The notes under the pieces were generated by a model, which was not told the origin of the DNA, made no database searches, and saw nothing but the letters and a program-made list of their open reading frames with translations. Position numbers and translations under genes: made by a program. DNA of 64,000 nt, taken from positions 62,001 to 126,000 of the forward strand of contig NZ_JAYRCK010000001.1 in assembly GCF_036409475.1 (NCBI RefSeq), in the 5' to 3' direction. How positions within the stretch are numbered: the stretch's first letter is position 1; each line of letters begins with the position of its first letter. Shown piece after piece: positions 37,121 through 44,402 of the stretch. This DNA comes from Scandinavium sp036409475. GTDB lineage: Bacteria; Pseudomonadota; Gammaproteobacteria; Enterobacterales; Enterobacteriaceae.

Positions 37121-37132
37121 TTTATCGTCCTT

Positions 37133-38809
37133 TTAGGTATTCCGAATCCACATGACTTGCCACGGATCAAGGGTTAAATTTGAAGTATTAATATCAACCC
37201 CGTTAATTAACTCCCTGGCGTTTTTACATTCATGAATTATTGTCTGCGGCCGCTCGCTGAAATTAAATAGTGCGGTCAGCTTTCCGTTATCTCGTTTAAT
37301 TTGTAAGACGTGTTCATTCAGTGTTGAAAATTCGGCTTCCGCATCGGGGTGGAAAGCAGGCAGTTCCCGACGCAGCGCCAGCAGATGACACAATTGGTGA
37401 TACACCCGTACACGCAAACCGCCGCCAATCGCCATCTCGCTTTCTATCTCAGCCAGATCATATTTCTGACGGTTGATGGCACGGTTATAGCCTGCCGTTT
37501 CCACGCCAGCATAATCATTACGCGAGCCCAGAATACTTTGAATGTAGAGAGCCGGGACGCCCGGGAAGCTCAGTAACAGTGCATGGGCCAGCACAAACCG
37601 CGCCAGACGATCGTCGTCGCTGCTCTCCTTTGGACTCAGTGCGTCCATATAGGTGACGTTGATTTCGTAAGGGCTGCGGGTCCCGTCCGGGTTGTTTTTC
37701 CAGTTTACCAGCGCCCCCTGTTGCTGCAGTTTGTCCACCAACGTCAGGATCTCATCTTCCGGCAAAATACCACGCAGCGGATTAAGGCCAATGCCGTCAT
37801 GAGAGGCGAGGAAGTTGAACCAGGTGGTCTGCGACGAGGGCAAGGTCAGCCCCTGTGCCCAGCGGCAAAGGGTTTCTACTTTCGTCGTGTGCATCGCATG
37901 CAGCACCAGTGGCGGCAATGAGAACTGATAGACCATCTGCGCTTCATCCGTGCCGTCGCCGAAGTAAGCGATGTTGTCTTTGTGCGGGACGTTGGTCTCA
38001 GTGATGATGACGGTGCCTGGCGCCACCTCTTCGGTGATGGCACGGAACAGTTTGATCAAAGCATGCGTTTGCGGAAGATGAATACAGGATGTGCCGGGAA
38101 CTTTCCACATAAACCCGACGGCATCCAGGCGCACATAGTCTGCGCCTTCCTGCAGATAATGCAAAAGCACCTCCACCATCGCGAGCAGGACTTCCGGGTC
38201 GCCAAAGTTAAGGTCTATTTGATCGTCGCTGAAGGTGGTCCACAGATGGCGAGTGGTGCCGTCTTTCAGCGTGAAGGGGGTCAGTAAAGGGAGCGCACGC
38301 GGGCGCGTCACCGCGCTGAGATCCATTGCCGGGTCAACGGCAAGGAAGAAGTTTTCATAGCCTGCCTCCTGACGCAGATAACGGGCAAACCAGTCACTTT
38401 TTGCCGACATGTGATTGCAGACAAAGTCAAACATCAGCCTTGAAGACTGTTTCAGGTCGGCAACATCCTGCCAGTCGCCGGTGTCGGGCGCGACCTGATG
38501 GTAATCCATTACGGAGAATCCGTCATCGGACGACCACGGATAAAAAGGAAGAAGGTGCACGTGAGAAAAAGAATTTTTCAACCACTGATTATAAAACTGG
38601 GTAAATACTGGCAGGCTTTTCCTGCCCTGCTGGCGAAATTGATCGGCATAAGTAATAAGGACCACATCCTGCTGATCCCAGTTTCTTTTACGCGGCGCAT
38701 TAATAGATTCCTTCGCCTTTTCGATATTCGCAAAAAGTCGGTCCTGATGTGCCGGTGAAAATGTTTCACCGTAAAGGTTAGCGAGCAGAGATTTAATCAT
38801 TTTTGTCAC
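37133..38809 (-). CDS. ycjM: YcjM, glucosylglycerate phosphorylase
   Basis: YcjM is a GH13 (subfamily 18) phosphorylase; the E. coli enzyme acts on 2-O-alpha-glucosylglycerate. Catalytic regions are visible: YVRLDAVGF (nucleophile Asp), IITETNVPHKDN (general acid Glu) and NFLASHDGIG. The GTG at 38809 aligns with the E. coli Met and gives 558 residues (559); an in-frame ATG at 38800 is possible. It is the first gene of the ycjM-V operon, with a promoter and operator just upstream. Confidence 0.93.
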   Translation of the reverse strand: MTKMIKSLLANLYGETFSPAHQDRLFANIEKAKESINAPRKRNWDQQDVVLITYADQFRQQGRKSLPVFTQFYNQWLKNSFSHVHLLPFYPWSSDDGFSVMDYHQVAPDTGDWQDVADLKQSSRLMFDFVCNHMSAKSDWFARYLRQEAGYENFFLAVDPAMDLSAVTRPRALPLLTPFTLKDGTTRHLWTTFSDDQIDLNFGDPEVLLAMVEVLLHYLQEGADYVRLDAVGFMWKVPGTSCIHLPQTHALIKLFRAITEEVAPGTVIITETNVPHKDNIAYFGDGTDEAQMVYQFSLPPLVLHAMHTTKVETLCRWAQGLTLPSSQTTWFNFLASHDGIGLNPLRGILPEDEILTLVDKLQQQGALVNWKNNPDGTRSPYEINVTYMDALSPKESSDDDRLARFVLAHALLLSFPGVPALYIQSILGSRNDYAGVETAGYNRAINRQKYDLAEIESEMAIGGGLRVRVYHQLCHLLALRRELPAFHPDAEAEFSTLNEHVLQIKRDNGKLTALFNFSERPQTIIHECKNARELINGVDINTSNLTLDPWQVMWIRNT

Positions 38810-38822
38810 GTTTCATTTTCCA

Positions 38823-38836
38823 TGGTAGCGGTCCCA
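38823..38836. promoter_or_regulatory. LacI-type operator at the ycjM start site
   Basis: On the minus strand TGGGACCGCTACCA differs from the symmetric LacI-family form TGGGAGCGCTCCCA at two positions. It begins 9 nt after the -10 hexamer, so a bound repressor (YcjW) would block initiation. A partial repeat, TCCCACGAA (plus strand), occurs at 38832-38840 and 38852-38860, the second within the promoter spacer. Confidence 0.65.
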
Positions 38837-38844
38837 CGAAGGGG

Positions 38845-38873
38845 AATCTACTCCCACGAAAATGGGTTGTCAA
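38845..38873 (-). promoter_or_regulatory. Sigma-70 promoter of ycjM
   Basis: On the minus strand a perfect -35 TTGACA (38873-38868), a 17-bp spacer and -10 TAGATT (38850-38845) face ycjM. The start point would be near 38838, about 29 nt before the GTG start codon. Confidence 0.75.
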
Positions 38874-38985
38874 CGCAACAACAAGCGGAAAAAACGTAAA
38901 ATCGGGGTTCAGCGAGGCCGCAGTTCATTTATTGTGAACTGACGCAAATAATAAAGAAATTTGTTGCAGAGATAAGCTTGCGAGG

Positions 38986-39006
38986 GGGAGTGCCCTCCCC
39001 CGTTTT
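38986..39006. terminator. GC hairpin after pspD
   Basis: 7-bp arms GGGGGAG/CTCCCCC with a TGCC loop lie just past the pspD stop codon. The T-run (GTTTTC) is on the plus-strand side, so it is a weak terminator for psp on the minus strand. It may simply be an mRNA-end stabiliser. Confidence 0.5.
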
Positions 39007-39227
39007 CAGGAGAAATACTTGCGGGACATCCGGTTTGCCAGACGAGCCAGCACAGGCTCAAGCGCCACAGCAAGTAACATCTTCAGCGGCCGACGCACCA
39101 CTGATTTGATAGCCCAACCGGCAACGCCCGCCGGGCCGTAACGCAGTGCAGTCAGCAACACCAGCTTGCCCGCAATTTTCAGGCCGGGTTTCACTTTCTG
39201 CCCGGCTCGCTGCCAGTTTTGTTTCAT
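39006..39227 (-). CDS. pspD: PspD, phage shock protein
   Basis: PspD is a 73-residue peripheral inner-membrane protein of the phage-shock response, the same length as in E. coli. Residues KLVLLTALRYGPAGVAGWAIKS are almost unchanged. ATG 39227 is used; the codon before it is TTG. Its biochemical role is not well known. The next gene in E. coli, pspE, is absent here. Confidence 0.93.
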   Translation of the reverse strand: MKQNWQRAGQKVKPGLKIAGKLVLLTALRYGPAGVAGWAIKSVVRRPLKMLLAVALEPVLARLANRMSRKYFS

Positions 39228-39241
39228 CAATTCACTCTCCG

Positions 39242-39601
39242 TTAAAGCTGACGGAAACGGCTACGTAAAGAAAAAGTATCTGAGGTGACATAGCGTTCCA
39301 TCTCGCGCAGGCGCTTTTCGCCCGCGGCCAGTTCGGCGTCTACGGCACTCAGCAATTCGCCGCTGCCCGGCATTTTTTCACCGTACATTTCAGTGTCCGG
39401 GATAGGATCGAGTGCAAACGTCAAAATGAGGTAAGCCACGACCACAAAGAAAAACAGACCAAAAATCATCGCCAGCACGGTAATCAGACGCACCAGTTTC
39501 ACCGGAACGTCGAGCCAGTGCGCAATCCCGGCACACACGCCCTTCACCATGCCCTGCTGCGGAATACGCCACAGCTTTTTACTGAAATCTAATCCCGCCA
39601 T
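39242..39601 (-). CDS. pspC: PspC, phage-shock membrane sensor
   Basis: PspC is a 119-residue membrane protein that with PspB senses envelope damage and binds PspA to free PspF. The PspC domain motif GVCAGIAHWLDVPVKLVR is followed by one long membrane helix (ITVLAMIFGLFFFVVVAYLI). The C-terminal part is a charged helix. Its ATG overlaps the pspB stop. Confidence 0.95.
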   Translation of the reverse strand: MAGLDFSKKLWRIPQQGMVKGVCAGIAHWLDVPVKLVRLITVLAMIFGLFFFVVVAYLILTFALDPIPDTEMYGEKMPGSGELLSAVDAELAAGEKRLREMERYVTSDTFSLRSRFRQL

Positions 39602-39822
39602 TATTTTTCTCTCCAGTTCGGATGTTCCGCATCGAGAATGTCTTCCAGCGCCTGGATACGTTCACGCATCCGTTTGGCTTCGTCCGTCAGTTGGCCCAGA
39701 CGCTGCTGTTCGCTCTGTGAGAGTTCATCGCCGGAACGGTTGCTGTAGTGCAGCCACAGCCAGACCGGCAGGACAAAAAGCACAAATAACGTCAGCGGTA
39801 TGGCAAGAAAAAGCGCGCTCAT
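39601..39822 (-). CDS. pspB: PspB, phage-shock membrane protein
   Basis: PspB is a 73-residue partner of PspC. An N-terminal membrane helix (LFLAIPLTLFVLFVLPVWLWL) is followed by a coiled-coil (LTDEAKRMRERIQALEDIL). It is separated from pspA by a 53-nt gap that holds a hairpin. Confidence 0.95.
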   Translation of the reverse strand: MSALFLAIPLTLFVLFVLPVWLWLHYSNRSGDELSQSEQQRLGQLTDEAKRMRERIQALEDILDAEHPNWREK

Positions 39823-39845
39823 GAGGTCTCCTTACAGATGATGAG

Positions 39846-39868
39846 CGGCGGCACATCGCGTGCCGCCG
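39846..39868 (-). repeat. Hairpin between pspA and pspB
   Basis: Perfect 9-bp arms CGGCGGCAC/GTGCCGCCG enclose ATCGC. No T-run follows on the minus strand. It could be a REP-like unit that protects pspA mRNA and lowers pspBCD, which would fit the need for excess PspA. Confidence 0.6.
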
Positions 39869-39875
39869 GGCAATA

Positions 39876-40544
39876 TTATTGATTATCCTGCTTCATTTTG
39901 GCGCGCAGTTCAGCGATTTGCGCGCTGATATCGTCGTCCGCCTTCAGGTCGGCAAACTGCTGATCCAGCGATTGTTGCTTACCAAAACGGTGGCTTTCCG
40001 CTTCGGCTTCCATGTGATCAATGCGGCGCTCGAACGATTCAAAACGCGCCATCGCCTCATCAATCTTGCCACTATCAAGCTGACGGCGCACATCGCGGGA
40101 AGAGTTTGCCGCCTGATGGCGTAGCGTCAGCGCCTGCTGGCGAGCACGGGTTTCGCTCAGCTTGTTTTCCAGCTCGCCAATCTCGGTTTTCATCCGAGTC
40201 AGCGTTTCATCCACCAGCGTGATTTCATGTTCCAGGCTGGTAATGAGATCGGTCAGCTTCTGTTTTTCAATCAGCGCGGCACGCGCCAGATCTTCTTTCT
40301 CTTTGCGCAGTGCCAGCTCAGCTTTTTCCTGCCATTCGGCCTGCTGTGCGTTTGCCTGCTCTACGCGGCGAGTCAGTTGTTTCTTCTCCGCCAGCGCGCG
40401 GGCTGAAGTGGAGCGCACCTCGACCAGCGTGTCTTCCATCTCCTGAATCATCAGGCGGACCAGTTTTTGTGGATCTTCAGCCTTTTCCAACAGGGAGTTG
40501 ATGTTGGCGTTCACGATATCGGCAAAACGAGAAAAAATACCCAT
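39876..40544 (-). CDS. pspA: PspA, phage-shock effector and PspF inhibitor
   Basis: PspA is a 222-residue ESCRT-III-related protein. It binds PspF in unstressed cells and forms membrane-protecting scaffolds under stress. The N-terminal amphipathic helix (MGIFSRFADIVNANINSLLE) and a long coiled-coil core are visible. ATG 40544 matches E. coli; the codon before it is also ATG. A sigma-54 promoter lies upstream. Confidence 0.97.
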   Translation of the reverse strand: MGIFSRFADIVNANINSLLEKAEDPQKLVRLMIQEMEDTLVEVRSTSARALAEKKQLTRRVEQANAQQAEWQEKAELALRKEKEDLARAALIEKQKLTDLITSLEHEITLVDETLTRMKTEIGELENKLSETRARQQALTLRHQAANSSRDVRRQLDSGKIDEAMARFESFERRIDHMEAEAESHRFGKQQSLDQQFADLKADDDISAQIAELRAKMKQDNQ

Positions 40545-40600
40545 CATTCACATCCTCATACGTCGTTATGTTATCGGGCATGGCCCTGCTGATGGGTTAT

Positions 40601-40616
40601 TGCAGGTTGCGTGCCA
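40601..40616 (-). promoter_or_regulatory. Sigma-54 promoter of pspABCD
   Basis: On the minus strand TGGCACGCAACCTGCA matches the sigma-54 consensus TGGCACG-N4-TTGCA with one change (CTGCA), keeping the -24 GG and -12 GC. It lies 57 nt before the pspA ATG. PspF from the divergent gene is the expected activator, binding further upstream. Confidence 0.9.
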
Positions 40617-40715
40617 ACTTTTTATCTTGTTGATTTATCTGGTTGTGATTGAATCTTCGCCACACTGCCGCTACAGTAAAGTGGTCAATTACACTAACGA
40701 GTGGTGAATTTCATC

Positions 40716-41684
40716 ATGGCAGACTACAAGGATAACCTGCTCGGCGAAGCGAACAGCTTTATCGAGGTGCTGGAGCAAGTCTCGCGGCTCGCCCCGCTGG
40801 ATAAACCCGTGCTGATCATCGGCGAACGCGGCACCGGGAAGGAGCTTATCGCCAACCGCCTGCACTTCCTCTCTTCCCGCTGGCAAGGGCCGTTTATCTC
40901 GTTGAACTGCGCGGCACTGAACGAAAACCTGCTCGATTCGGAGCTGTTTGGTCACGAAGCGGGAGCCTTTACCGGGGCGCAAAAACGCCATCCCGGACGT
41001 TTCGAACGCGCCGATGGCGGCACGTTATTCCTCGACGAATTAGCCACCGCCCCGATGCTGGTGCAGGAAAAACTGCTCAGAGTGATTGAATACGGCGAAC
41101 TGGAACGCGTGGGCGGCAGCCAGCCGCTGCAGGTCAACGTGCGTCTGGTTTGTGCTACCAATGCGGATTTGCCGCAGATGGTCAGCGATGGCACCTTCCG
41201 CGCCGACCTCCTCGACCGGTTGGCATTCGACGTGGTTCAACTGCCACCGCTGAGAGATCGCCAGAGCGACATCATGCTGATGGCAGAACACTTCGCCATC
41301 CAGATGTGCCGCGAGCTAAAAATGCCGCTGTTCCCCGGGTTTACTGATCACGCCAAAGAGACCCTTCAGCATTACAGCTGGCCAGGCAACATCCGTGAGC
41401 TAAAGAATGTGGTCGAGCGCTCGGTGTATCGCCACGGCAACGCAGACGAACCGCTGGATAACATCATCGTCGACCCGTTCCAGCGCCCGGTTGCTGCTGA
41501 GATTAAGGCTGAAAAAAGTGAGCTAACGCTGCCGCTGGATCTTCGCGAGTTTCAGCAACAGCAAGAAAAAGACCTGCTGCAACAAGCCTTACACCAGGCC
41601 CGCTTTAATCAGAAAAAAGCAGCGGAGTTCCTGGGGCTGACTTATCACCAGCTTCGGGCTTTGTTGAAGAAGCATCAGCTTTGA
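40716..41684 (+). CDS. pspF: PspF, sigma-54 enhancer-binding activator of psp
   Basis: PspF is a 322-residue AAA+ activator with no N-terminal regulatory domain, as in E. coli (325). Walker A is GERGTGKE, the sigma-54 contact loop is GAFTGA, Walker B is GGTLFLDE, and the C-terminal HTH is NQKKAAEFLGLTYHQLRALL. ATG 40716 (MADYKDNLLGEANSF) is used rather than the GTG at 40701. PspA inhibits it through its AAA surface. Confidence 0.96.
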   Translation: MADYKDNLLGEANSFIEVLEQVSRLAPLDKPVLIIGERGTGKELIANRLHFLSSRWQGPFISLNCAALNENLLDSELFGHEAGAFTGAQKRHPGRFERADGGTLFLDELATAPMLVQEKLLRVIEYGELERVGGSQPLQVNVRLVCATNADLPQMVSDGTFRADLLDRLAFDVVQLPPLRDRQSDIMLMAEHFAIQMCRELKMPLFPGFTDHAKETLQHYSWPGNIRELKNVVERSVYRHGNADEPLDNIIVDPFQRPVAAEIKAEKSELTLPLDLREFQQQQEKDLLQQALHQARFNQKKAAEFLGLTYHQLRALLKKHQL

Positions 41685-41688
41685 GCGG

Positions 41689-41925
41689 GTGTTGCAGGGA
41701 ACAATAGAGAGCGTGAATTACCTGAGCGATATGGCCCCTGAAAGCCAGTTTGCGCTGCGCCTTCTGGACGGTATTGGTGTACAGCGTCAGAACGGCACGG
41801 TGCTGGCTGACAAGGCGTACTCCAGTCACGCATTGCGTAATGAACTGAAAAACAGAGGCATAAAAACAATCCCCCCGTTAAGCACAATTCTCTTCACGTG
41901 GGATAAGCTCCGTTTTAAGCAATGA
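41689..41925 (+). pseudogene. IS5-family transposase fragment
   Basis: The 78-codon frame contains VLADKAYSSHALRNELKNRGIKTI, typical of the second catalytic Asp region of IS5-family (IS427/IS1182-like) DDE transposases. The start of the protein is missing. After GIKTIPP the sequence no longer matches, which suggests a frameshift at the C-run near 41872-41877. The region 41926-42030 shows no further coding signal. It is a decayed insertion-sequence remnant directly after pspF. Confidence 0.75.
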
Positions 41926-42031
41926 CACAATTTTAATTACAGTCTCAGTAAGGAATTTGCGAGTGACCGTATCGAGGTTCCGGGAAATATTGATTCAGCG
42001 TATGCCCCCAAGAAAAGGTCGCATTAAAACT

Positions 42032-42074
42032 AAAGTTGTCCTCTGACCTGGATGCGTCTGAAGGACAACTTTTT
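42032..42074. terminator. Bidirectional terminator, 11-bp stem
   Basis: AAAGTTGTCCT/AGGACAACTTT form perfect 11-bp arms around a 19-nt loop. On the plus strand TTTTT ends the stem. On the minus strand TTTAGTTTT follows, so it can end the gene at 42161-43621 as well as plus-strand transcripts from pspF. Confidence 0.8.
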
Positions 42075-42160
42075 CAGAGGTAATTCACTATATTTCTGAG
42101 ATTATATTTTGTCGCTTTCACCTGCAACATTCATTGAATAGACGACATTGATAGTTTGCA

Positions 42161-43621
42161 TCAACATGCACATACGCAACCTTCCAGTTCCAATGTGTAT
42201 GAACCATCCGAATTATTGATTAATGAATTTATATTAAAACTATATGGACGCGAACTACTCAGTTCTGCAGTCATTATTCCTGTATGGGTATTATATGTGA
42301 ATGTTACTTCAGTCTGCCCTAACCACTGAGCGGTTCCGTCACTGTTTAATTGGCCGTAGCGTAAAATAACAACACTGCCTAACACACCAGGAGCAATTGG
42401 GTTTTCAAGCCCCTTATCAAAGGTACTCATAATAGGTAATGAAACATCAGGATTACCCGTGCAGTAGAAATTAATCTTAGCTCCTTCTATACCTTCATGA
42501 TTATATTGAGAGCTTATAATTAAATCTTGCCATGCAGTTGGGTTGCTGGTATTGGTTATTCTCAGATATACAGGAGAAACACCGGAATTAAAGACTAAGG
42601 CATTTATATCTTTAGTAAAAGAACTAAATTCTGTGGTTATGTCAGCCACATTGCTGTTCAAATATGTTGACACGGAATAGTTATTAAAATTATAGGCAAG
42701 GTCATCAAACGAAAATTCTGTCCATGCAATAACCTTGCTATCCAAAATCTGTTCTGGATCTATTTCTATAGATTTTAGATACCATTCACCTGTCGGAGAA
42801 CTCATTAGAAACCACATATCATTATCGCATTCAGATGCATAACCCTGATAATTAGGGTCTTTATAAACTACGCAATATGGAGTAGGTAATGTGATCAGAA
42901 AATCTACCATAAAATTATTTTCGGTGATTTTAGTTACCGCACCCCATGAATATGAAGTGCCATCATTATCATAAGGTTCACTTGATACAGTGACAGTATC
43001 ATTGTTATAAGAAACACTTGTTAAAAATGATGCTCCAATTATTTCTTTTAATCCACTGGTCAGTGTGTACTGATCGGGCATTGAACGTTGCGGGGTAGGA
43101 ATTGGCATTGGGTGCATGTAAATGTAGGAAGAAATAACAGTGGACAATAAATTTGTTCGGTTAAGAATGGCTAGCGTTCCGGTCTTACTTTCTTGATCGA
43201 AATCATATGCTGCCATTTGCATATTATCAGGCTCCGTCGCTGCTGCGGATAATCCGCATAGATAACCTCGCTGAGAATGCTGGTCAACATTCATTGATAC
43301 CACAATATCGTCAGCCACAAGTGGCATGATATAGCATTCATGGGTTGGGTCAATGAATGTAATGAAGGAAGCAAAATCAGGTATATCATCTGTTGTATAG
43401 AACTCTTGATAAAGATCTAAAACACCAGGGATCGGAGGGGAAAGAGTTTCCTGAGGGGCGGATACAAATACTTCATTCCCATTTAACCTGGCCGACCTAT
43501 ATTCCCAGGTGCTGTCGGTTGCTATCTGTATATTATCGTGAGGGGCAACTTCCAGAGTAGTTCCTTGATAATTTACATCAGTGTACAATATAACATTTCC
43601 TGTCACTTTATCGTCTTTCAT
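42161..43621 (-). CDS. Orphan protein with two beta/gamma-crystallin-like motifs
   Basis: I do not recognise this 486-residue protein as a named family. ATG 43621 (MKDDKVTGNVILYTDVNYQG) follows a strong AGGAAGGA site; codons upstream to 43675 are ignored. Residues 9-50 (VILYTDVNYQGTTLEV, then WEYRSARLNG) and 249-288 (YCVVYKDPNYQGYASE, then EWYLKSIEID) both look like beta/gamma-crystallin Greek-key motifs, about 240 residues apart. The C-terminal third is rich in beta-type, Asn/Ser/Thr-rich sequence and ends in GCVCAC. There is no signal peptide or membrane helix. The DNA is clearly AT-richer than its neighbours and is flanked by transposase remnants, so it is probably acquired. It may be a calcium-binding structural or effector protein; this is inference only. 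Confidence 0.85.
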   Translation of the reverse strand: MKDDKVTGNVILYTDVNYQGTTLEVAPHDNIQIATDSTWEYRSARLNGNEVFVSAPQETLSPPIPGVLDLYQEFYTTDDIPDFASFITFIDPTHECYIMPLVADDIVVSMNVDQHSQRGYLCGLSAAATEPDNMQMAAYDFDQESKTGTLAILNRTNLLSTVISSYIYMHPMPIPTPQRSMPDQYTLTSGLKEIIGASFLTSVSYNNDTVTVSSEPYDNDGTSYSWGAVTKITENNFMVDFLITLPTPYCVVYKDPNYQGYASECDNDMWFLMSSPTGEWYLKSIEIDPEQILDSKVIAWTEFSFDDLAYNFNNYSVSTYLNSNVADITTEFSSFTKDINALVFNSGVSPVYLRITNTSNPTAWQDLIISSQYNHEGIEGAKINFYCTGNPDVSLPIMSTFDKGLENPIAPGVLGSVVILRYGQLNSDGTAQWLGQTEVTFTYNTHTGIMTAELSSSRPYSFNINSLINNSDGSYTLELEGCVCAC

Positions 43622-43646
43622 GATTATCCTTCCTTTATTTTGAAGT

Positions 43647-43895
43647 TTAAAAAACAGTAGTAGAATATTGTTCATTTCTCTGGTAAACCAGAATTCCTTC
43701 CGTACCTGGGGATGATAACGGTAATTGCAAGTTACCCATCGAATCTAATCGCTGAAGGTAAAGTGAAAAACCGTCGTCCGGATTGAGCCAGCGAATAAAG
43801 AAACCGCCATCGGCAGATGATGTTATTTTTTGTCCAGACCCCCTACCAGGGTTAGCCGCGATAAGGCCGTTTGATGAATCATCTGACCATATAAT
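43647..43895 (-). pseudogene. C-terminal fragment of a beta-propeller-like protein gene
   Basis: An open minus-strand frame of 82 codons without a start runs from just after a stop at 43896-43898 to TAA 43647. It reads ITSSADGGFFIRWLNPDDG, then FSLYLQRLDSMGN, then GTEGILVYQR. This pattern of ADGG-F-W, then D-LYLQRLDS-GN, is like the repeat of large bacterial surface or secreted proteins with propeller-type units. The fragment ends 25 nt before the crystallin-like gene, so the two were probably an operon whose first gene has lost its front. Confidence 0.6.
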
Positions 43896-44150
43896 TTATC
43901 CCCTCACTGATTTAACAGATTGTTAAACCAGAAGTATGCCTGGTATGCTTTTGAACAATGCTCTTTTCTTACCCACGGATGAAGCATAATGTGGCTTCTC
44001 CCCGCCCTAAATGGCGAAGATTCCCACGTCAACGAGCTGAACCGTAACAACAGTGACATCGTTATTTACATCGTCGCTGTTCACAATTTCAATGGACAAT
44101 TCTGTATATAGAGTGAAGGTATTCTGCGCAGGTCACTATCTGTAGCACCG
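43896..44150. other. Decayed sequence between foreign segment and IS3 remnant
   Basis: No coding signal was found in these 255 bp. A 7-bp dyad TTTAACA-GAT-TGTTAAA lies at 43911-43927. The stretch CCCCGCCCTAAATGGCGAAG around 44000-44019 resembles mobile-element end DNA, but I could not assign it. Confidence 0.5.
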
Positions 44151-44276
44151 ATGAAAAAGCCACGATTCACCGAAGAGCAGATTGTCTTTACCCTGAAGCA
44201 GGCTGCGCTGGGATGGATGATGCCTTCTGAATTCGCCGAAAAATCTGCCGGTTGCCAGAATATGCAGCCAGACTGA
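44151..44276 (+). pseudogene. IS3-family OrfA N-terminal fragment
   Basis: ATG 44151 opens MKKPRFTEEQIVFTLKQAALG, the usual start of an IS3-family OrfA (helix-turn-helix) protein. After about 21 codons the match ends, and the frame closes at TGA 44276. Only the tip of the element is left. It lies 126 bp upstream of sapA, so the DNA before sapA has been rearranged. Confidence 0.8.
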
Positions 44277-44402
44277 AGCCGGTTATTCCTGATTATGGCT
44301 GGAGCATATTCCGAGTCAGGGTCAGGGTTGATCACAGAGATTTGTACCTGGCCGTGAGAAGTGCGATACACTTTGCAGATCGGTCTGAATTATGAAGAAA
44401 TT

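Noticed and set aside
38921..38941. Dyad CAGTTCA-N7-TGAACTG between pspD and ycjM
   Set aside because: No T-run on either strand and not at a promoter; could not be tied to a function, so not listed as a feature.
44081..44371. 96-codon minus-strand open frame upstream of sapA
   Set aside because: It spans IS3 debris on the opposite strand and has no plausible start or motif.
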